Below are positions 59,142-64,000 of a stretch of DNA of 64,000 bases, one piece after another. The DNA is from Paenibacillus planticolens (GTDB lineage Bacteria; Bacillota; Bacilli; Paenibacillales; NBRC-103111). The notes under the pieces are model-generated. The model ran no database searches. It had not been told where the DNA came from and worked only from the letters and a program-made list of their open reading frames with translations. The stretch is from the NCBI RefSeq assembly GCF_013141725.1, contig NZ_WHNZ01000042.1, positions 124,001-188,000 on the forward strand. The letters run 5' to 3'. Made by a program: the position numbers and the translations under genes. The stretch's first letter is position 1. Every line of letters begins with the position of its first letter.

Positions 59142-60944
59142 ATGTTCTACTCGCTCAAGAACCGATTGATCTTATTTTTCGTCGTGTTGTTGTTCGTCTC
59201 ATTCGGAACGATGTCCTATCTTTTTTTTACGGAGTCTCGCTCTATCATTCGCTCCTATATCGAATCTTCGGCATACGAAAAAATGGACGAGTACGGATCA
59301 TTTGTCAATATGGCGCTGATGCAAATTTACGATGTCTCCTCGATTGTTTTTAACAACTCAATGACGAAAAACTGGGATAGCACCTTGTCAGATCCCGCTT
59401 CGCCGGAAGGCGAGAAAATGCTGGCGAACATTAATTTGAGCCAATTTTTGACGCAAACCACGAACAATTACTCGATTGTGTCGTCGGTCACCGTGTATCG
59501 GCAAGAGGGAATGTGGATCTCTACGGATAATCAGATCGTGAACGATTCCTCTTTCAAGAATGAACAATGGTACGAACAATTTAAAACAAAAAGCATTCAG
59601 TGGGTGTCTGCGCATCAAGATGCTTTAGAAGTCAGGCGATTGAAGCCTTTTGACGTTCTCAGTTTATTGCTGCCCATCGGTACTTTCGAACCATCCCAGT
59701 CTAAAAATATGCTGAAAATTAATGTCAGATCCGAATTTTTCCTGGAGCCTTTAAATCGCATTCATCTAGGAGAAAAAGGTACGATTTTCCTGTTGGACGG
59801 AAATGGAGAATCGGTGCTGGGACAGCGTGAATATGCTTCTCACCCCGAGGCTGCCGAGCAAATGGAAACGATCCGCAATAGTCATCTGCAGAACGGTGTC
59901 ATTTATTTGGAAAATGAGAATGGCGCTAAAGATATTTTGGTGTATAAAAAGCTGAAATATAACAACTGGTTGTTGGTTGGCATTGTGCCTGAGCTGGATC
60001 TGTATGGCAAGCTGTACAAGCTGCGTACAAGCATGCTGATCTTTGGTTCCTTACTGTTGATAGGCGCTATAGCTGCTGCAATTTGGCTTTCGCACGGTAT
60101 TTCGAAACCGCTCTCACGGCTGGCCTCCGGGATGCGCTATGTACAAATGGGCGATTTCGCTGGGGCGGAGAACCGGATACCTGCCGTAGAAAAGGTGCAC
60201 AATGAGGTCAGTTATGTCACAACGACATTCCGGAACATGGTGAGTCAGCTCAGGTATCATATCAAAACGGAATTTGAATTAAAGCTGCTGAGGCAGCAGG
60301 CGGAATATAAAGCATTATTGATGCAGATCAATCCGCATTTTTTATTTAATACTTTAGAACTGCTTAGCAGTTTGGCGATGCAGCAGCGTACGCAGGATAC
60401 GGTTAGAGTCATAGAAGCTCTCGGTAAAATGATGCGTTTCTCTTTAAAAATAAGCAATGATTTAATTCCGCTGGGAGAAGAGCTGAAATATGTCCGCTAT
60501 TATACGTCCATCCTGCAAATTCGTTTCGCGGATAGACTTCAACTCTCGTTGGAGGAAGAAGAGAATCTGCAGCACTTCATGATTCCTAAATTTATTTTGC
60601 AGCCCTTAATTGAAAATGCTGTGAAATACAGTTTCAAGGAACAAGCTGAGGCGAAAGTGATCATCCGTGTACGAAGAGAAGCGATGCGGTTAATTCTCAC
60701 CGTTGCCGATAACGGATCCGGGATTACGAAGGAATTATCGCAGGAGCTGCGCGCCGAATCGCTGACTTCTCATTTCGAGCATATTTTGAAAACGAGGTCA
60801 GAGCAGATTGGTTTGCGCAATGTTCTAGCGAGGTGCCAGCTTTATTACGGGAATTTGTTCGAATTTGAAATTGCTTCGGGAGAATTGGAAGGGGCAAGCA
60901 TCTCACTGGTATTGCCAATACAAGGGGGAACAATGGATGTATAA
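59142..60944 (+). CDS. YesM-family sensor histidine kinase
   Basis: A 600-residue histidine kinase of the YesM/LytS type. One membrane helix is at about 8-30 and another at about 290-310, with an extracellular dCache-like domain between. A HAMP linker (SRLASGMRYVQMGDF) follows. The His_kinase domain has LLMQINPHFLFNTLELLSSLA with the phosphoacceptor His near 398, and the ATP site includes PLIENAVKYSF and DNGSGI. AGAGGGGGCTTTGC sets the start. Its 3' end overlaps the response regulator. In Paenibacillus such pairs usually control a nearby carbohydrate ABC system, here the permeases downstream. Confidence 0.9.
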   Translation: MFYSLKNRLILFFVVLLFVSFGTMSYLFFTESRSIIRSYIESSAYEKMDEYGSFVNMALMQIYDVSSIVFNNSMTKNWDSTLSDPASPEGEKMLANINLSQFLTQTTNNYSIVSSVTVYRQEGMWISTDNQIVNDSSFKNEQWYEQFKTKSIQWVSAHQDALEVRRLKPFDVLSLLLPIGTFEPSQSKNMLKINVRSEFFLEPLNRIHLGEKGTIFLLDGNGESVLGQREYASHPEAAEQMETIRNSHLQNGVIYLENENGAKDILVYKKLKYNNWLLVGIVPELDLYGKLYKLRTSMLIFGSLLLIGAIAAAIWLSHGISKPLSRLASGMRYVQMGDFAGAENRIPAVEKVHNEVSYVTTTFRNMVSQLRYHIKTEFELKLLRQQAEYKALLMQINPHFLFNTLELLSSLAMQQRTQDTVRVIEALGKMMRFSLKISNDLIPLGEELKYVRYYTSILQIRFADRLQLSLEEEENLQHFMIPKFILQPLIENAVKYSFKEQAEAKVIIRVRREAMRLILTVADNGSGITKELSQELRAESLTSHFEHILKTRSEQIGLRNVLARCQLYYGNLFEFEIASGELEGASISLVLPIQGGTMDV

Positions 60945-62550
60945 CGTGCTTATTGTCGATGACGAACCGGAAATAAGGCTTGGTTTAAAGCTTAAGGTTG
61001 ATTGGGAGCGTTTAGGATTGTCACTTGCCGGTGAGGCGGGGAATGGGGCTGAAGCCATGGATTGGCTGGCACAGCACCCGGTGGATATTGTCATTACGGA
61101 TATGAACATGCCTGTCATGAATGGAATTTCCTTTTTGGAAGCGTGTTATGAGCTCTATCCGACTTTGCGTTTGATAGTTATTACTGGGTATGAAGATTTT
61201 CATTATGCCAAAGCGGCGATCCGCAATCAGGCAAAGGACTATTTGTTGAAGCCGGTTACACAAGACGAAATGACGGAAGCTCTGAGTAAAATTGTGCAAG
61301 AATTGAATGAGCTGCGAACGGAACGCGATCAACACGCGATGATGCAGTGGCGACTCTCACAATATTACATGGAAATCAAAGAGCATTTCATCGTTCGTCT
61401 GGTAAAAGAAGAAGTGGATCGAGAGTCCATGATGCGCGAAAGAGCCAAATGGTTTCAGTTGGATACTTGGGAAAATCGCCAGGTGCGCTTCATCACCGCA
61501 GGGTCTATGGAGCGTTTGCATGGCGAGAGTCAAGGTGAGCGTTCGCCTGACAAAATGAGGCTTCCTTTCGAGATGTTTTGCAGAGAAGCCGCAGAGGCGA
61601 CGAATGGTTTGTTCCATGTATTTCGCGATGCGAATTATTTGGGGTTAATGCATTTCGTTACGGCCGCCAGTGAGTTGGAGCTGGAAGCGTTTGCGCAGAA
61701 CCTTCACAATGCCGTAACCCATCATTTGGGATTCGAGCCGGCGATTGTCAAGGGTCAGCCGGTCATTGGCCTCAGACAGTGGAAGGATGGCTATTTGTCC
61801 GCACTTTTAGCTTGGAATTTAACAGGCAATCCAGCTTCAAAAGCGATTCAGCAGCAATCGGTAATGGAAGCCGATCTCTCGGAAGAGACCGCCAAAGTGC
61901 TGCAGCGATATGTATCACGCGGCGATCTGTCTTCCTTTGAGCAAGCGGTTTCCAAAGAGCTGCATGCGGCATTCGCAGCTTCTCCAGCCCGGTTTGTGAA
62001 ACTTATTTTTCAGCTTTACCTAATGCTGGATGCGATGGCTTTTACGGCCGGCATTACTTTGGAAAGCGAAGAGCAGTTGTGGATTCGTCCCGAGCAAGTA
62101 TGGGGATTCGATACGGCAGCCAAAGCGCAGCATTTTCTGAATAAACTGGCGGGTAAAATCATTCTCGGCCCGGAAAAGGATCGGTTCGACGCCGATCATT
62201 CGATGATTCAGGCTGCCGAGCAATTCATTCAAGATAATTATATGTATGATCTGAATTTAACGATGTTAGCCGAACGTTTTAATTATAATTCTTCTTATTT
62301 TTCCGAAATGTTTAAAGCAAAAGCAGGCAAGACCTTCATTCAATACATCACGGATGTAAGGATGGCGAAAGCCGTGCAGCTGCTGGATGAAACGATGCTC
62401 AGTCTGTGGGATATCGCGGAATTGACAGGCTTCTCCAATGCGAGTTATTTTAGTTCAAAATTCAAACGCATGTATGGGATATCGCCATCCGATTACCGGC
62501 TTCGTCTCAAAGTACCTGAAAAAATTAATACTCAAGTGCCAAAAAAATAG
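60937..62550 (+). CDS. YesN-family response regulator (REC + AraC HTH)
   Basis: A 537-residue response regulator. The receiver domain has LIVDDEPEI, the phospho-Asp at residue 55 in VITDMNMPVMNG and the Lys in DYLLKPVTQDE. A long middle region follows, and a C-terminal AraC domain contains LTMLAERFNYNSSYFSEMFK and LWDIAELTGFSNASYFSSKF with KRMYGISPSDYR. AAGGGGGAACAATGG lies before the ATG at 60937, which overlaps the kinase stop by 8 bases. It should activate the sugar ABC transport genes that follow. Confidence 0.92.
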   Translation: MYNVLIVDDEPEIRLGLKLKVDWERLGLSLAGEAGNGAEAMDWLAQHPVDIVITDMNMPVMNGISFLEACYELYPTLRLIVITGYEDFHYAKAAIRNQAKDYLLKPVTQDEMTEALSKIVQELNELRTERDQHAMMQWRLSQYYMEIKEHFIVRLVKEEVDRESMMRERAKWFQLDTWENRQVRFITAGSMERLHGESQGERSPDKMRLPFEMFCREAAEATNGLFHVFRDANYLGLMHFVTAASELELEAFAQNLHNAVTHHLGFEPAIVKGQPVIGLRQWKDGYLSALLAWNLTGNPASKAIQQQSVMEADLSEETAKVLQRYVSRGDLSSFEQAVSKELHAAFAASPARFVKLIFQLYLMLDAMAFTAGITLESEEQLWIRPEQVWGFDTAAKAQHFLNKLAGKIILGPEKDRFDADHSMIQAAEQFIQDNYMYDLNLTMLAERFNYNSSYFSEMFKAKAGKTFIQYITDVRMAKAVQLLDETMLSLWDIAELTGFSNASYFSSKFKRMYGISPSDYRLRLKVPEKINTQVPKK

Positions 62551-62566
62551 CATTCAAAGGAGCGCC

Positions 62567-62653
62567 GTTAATCCTTATGATGATCCTAATGGTGATGCAA
62601 AATCACTCGAAACGATCATGAAGGAGGAGGGCGCTCATGTCATCTCTACGTAA
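62567..62653 (+). other. Coding-like remnant between yesN and the permease gene
   Basis: AAAGGAGCGCC is followed directly by an open frame of 28 codons translating to VNPYDDPNGDAKSLETIMK and on to a stop at 62653, overlapping the permease start. The first codon is GTT, not a normal start, so no gene can be called. It may be a remnant, a very short leader peptide (an ATG follows at 62577 in another frame) or chance. Confidence 0.25.
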
Positions 62654-63554
62654 AACCGCCCTTTCGCGGCAAAATCGCACCGCCTATTTATTTTTACTGC
62701 CTTGGTTAGTCGGTTTTTTCTGTCTAACGCTTGGACCAATGTTGGGATCGTTGTATTTGTCATTCACGAAATTTAATTTGTTGAATTCCCCACGCTGGCT
62801 AGGACTGGACAACTATGTGCAAATTTTTACGGAAGATGAATCCTTCTTGCACTCCATGGGATTAACGTTCCAATATGCCTTGTTGTCTGTGCCCTTGCGG
62901 CTGATCTTCGCCTTACTGGTGGCATTGGCGCTGAATAAGGGAATCCGGGCGCTCGGCGTCTACCGGACCGTTTATTACATCCCGTCCTTGTTAGGGGGAA
63001 GCGTTGCGATTGCGATCGTTTGGCGCAAAATATTCGACGGCGACGGATTGTTCAACCAATTCTTGAGTTGGTTTGGCATTAAAGGGCCCGCTTGGGTGGC
63101 GCATCCGGATACTATTTTGTACACGATTATTACATTGTCTGTTTGGCAGTTTGGGTCTGCGATGGTTATCTTTCTGGCTGGATTGAAGCAGGTGCCTGCC
63201 GATCTGTATGAAGCTTCGCAGGTGGATGGGGCAGGAAAGGTCAGACAGTTTTTTCAAATTACACTACCGCTCTTGTCACCTGTCATTTTCTTCAACTTGG
63301 TGATGAGCATCATTAACTCGTTCCAAGTGTTTACTCCCGGCTATGTGATCGGGGACGGGCGCGGAGGACCGGTCAATTCGACTTTGTTTTATACGTTATA
63401 CTTGTACCTGAAAGGGTTTTCTTTCTTCGATATGGGCTATGCTTCAGCACTTGCCTGGATCATGCTTGTTGTGATTGGCGTGTTGACGGCGATTGTGTTC
63501 CTGACTTCGAAGTATTGGGTATTTTATGGCGACGGCAAGGATGAAAGGGGATGA
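62637..63554 (+). CDS. Carbohydrate ABC transporter permease, LplB/UgpA-like
   Basis: A 305-residue permease with six membrane segments and an N-terminal tail KTALSRQNRTAYLFLLPWL. The EAA loop reads YEASQVDGAGKVRQFFQITLPLLSP (near 190-215), which couples to the ATPase. It is the first of a permease pair of the CUT1 sugar family. No binding protein or ATPase is encoded upstream; the binding protein probably lies past the right edge, and the ATPase may be a shared MsmX-type protein. AAGGAGGAGGGCGCTC precedes the ATG. Confidence 0.9.
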   Translation: MSSLRKTALSRQNRTAYLFLLPWLVGFFCLTLGPMLGSLYLSFTKFNLLNSPRWLGLDNYVQIFTEDESFLHSMGLTFQYALLSVPLRLIFALLVALALNKGIRALGVYRTVYYIPSLLGGSVAIAIVWRKIFDGDGLFNQFLSWFGIKGPAWVAHPDTILYTIITLSVWQFGSAMVIFLAGLKQVPADLYEASQVDGAGKVRQFFQITLPLLSPVIFFNLVMSIINSFQVFTPGYVIGDGRGGPVNSTLFYTLYLYLKGFSFFDMGYASALAWIMLVVIGVLTAIVFLTSKYWVFYGDGKDERG

Positions 63555-63558
63555 TCCA

Positions 63559-64000
63559 ATGACTGTAGAGAGGAATTTTACGAAACTGCTGAAGCATTTG
63601 TTGATTATCGCCTTTGGCTTGTTGATGCTGTATCCCGTCTTATGGCTGCTCAGCTCATCTTTTAAACCGAATCAACTGATTTTCTCCGATACGAGTCTTT
63701 GGCCGTCAAAGATCACGTTCGAGAATTATGTAAACGGATGGAAAGGGCTCCAGGGCACCACGTTCGGACGATTTTTCCTGAATTCCGCGCAAATTTCGGT
63801 GCTTTCCGTTCTAGGTAACATCATTACGTGCTCTTTCGCTGCGTATGCTTTTGCCCGGCTGGATTTTAAATTCAAAAAGCTGTGGTTCAGCCTTATGCTA
63901 GTGACCATCATGCTGCCCTACCATGTCACATTGGTTCCGCAGTACATTATTTATAACAAATTTGAGTGGATTAACACGTATTTACCGCTCGTCGTACCTA
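63559..64000 (+). CDS. Carbohydrate ABC transporter permease, partial
   Basis: The first 147 codons of the second permease, cut by the window end. It starts MTVERNFTKLLKHLLIIAFG, with the typical FKPNQLIFSD and LWPSKITFENYVNGW of UgpE/LplC-type subunits and the FLNSAQISVLSVLGNIITCS second segment. AAAGGGGATGATCCA precedes the ATG, 4 bases after the upstream stop. It pairs with the gene at 62637. The EAA loop lies outside the window. Confidence 0.9.
   Translation, partial: MTVERNFTKLLKHLLIIAFGLLMLYPVLWLLSSSFKPNQLIFSDTSLWPSKITFENYVNGWKGLQGTTFGRFFLNSAQISVLSVLGNIITCSFAAYAFARLDFKFKKLWFSLMLVTIMLPYHVTLVPQYIIYNKFEWINTYLPLVVP

Overview
The window looks like chromosomal DNA of a low-to-moderate GC Gram-positive spore-former, most likely Paenibacillus or a close relative. 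This rests on strong Shine-Dalgarno sites, Bacillus-type operons (yjlC-ndh, the mmg set, bkd), CcpA- and Rex-like sites, a YesM/YesN two-component pair with sugar ABC permeases, and Bacillales family proteins (YwbE, YeeI, YqjF, Amj, YolD-like). I found no rRNA, tRNA, CRISPR array, intact transposase or prophage. The genus is inference.

Layout. 0-5.6 kb: end of a drug-efflux MFS gene; a ZTP riboswitch with terminator ahead of folD; a thioredoxin-reductase-like flavoprotein; a marR gene and a CBS-domain gene read from overlapping face-to-face promoters carrying twin palindromes; then ndh. 5.6-16 kb: DUF1641/yjlC with a Rex-like box, the antiporter NhaK, YeeI (YebC/PmpR family), a repeat-bearing intergenic stretch, a small membrane protein, an AraC regulator divergent from an MFS gene, YqjF, YwbE, a YolD-like protein, a lone tyrosine recombinase and an S66 carboxypeptidase. 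16-25 kb: a complete reductive pyrimidine degradation operon (class III aminotransferase, N-carbamoyl-beta-alanine amidohydrolase, PreT, PreA, dihydropyrimidinase, an unknown 71-residue protein) facing a PucR-family regulator. The set should turn uracil or thymine into beta-alanine or 3-aminoisobutyrate and then the semialdehyde.

25-41 kb: a heterodimeric ABC exporter with an operator-like palindrome, a Nudix hydrolase, two damaged genes (a frameshifted GNAT and a HAD phosphatase missing its middle), an SRPBCC protein, the lipid II flippase Amj, a radical SAM/SPASM protein, a DinG/YpvA-like helicase, an SgrR-like regulator, a DUF4153/4173 membrane protein, a sugar isomerase-like TIM barrel, a second CBS protein and a Gfo/Idh/MocA oxidoreductase. 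41.4-54.2 kb: one long operon behind a cre-like site: mmgC, mmgD, mmgE, mmgF, icmF, bkdAA, bkdAB, an E2 reduced to its catalytic domain, mmgA and mmgB. It couples branched-chain 2-oxoacid oxidation, isobutyryl-CoA/butyryl-CoA rearrangement, short-chain beta-oxidation and the methylcitrate cycle. Relative to the B. subtilis mmg order, the icmF-bkd block sits between the mmgC-F half and the mmgAB half.

54-64 kb: a VOC protein, an MreB/Mbl-like actin with a DUF1871-like protein, small unknown proteins, an alpha/beta hydrolase, an SDR, then yesM-yesN and two sugar ABC permeases, the second cut by the window end. The most notable points are the composite mmg-icmF-bkd operon with its lipoyl-less E2, the face-to-face MarR/CBS promoters, the unknown small protein of the pyrimidine operon, two related palindromes 5.8 kb apart, several long inverted repeats between genes, and the pair of adjacent damaged genes.
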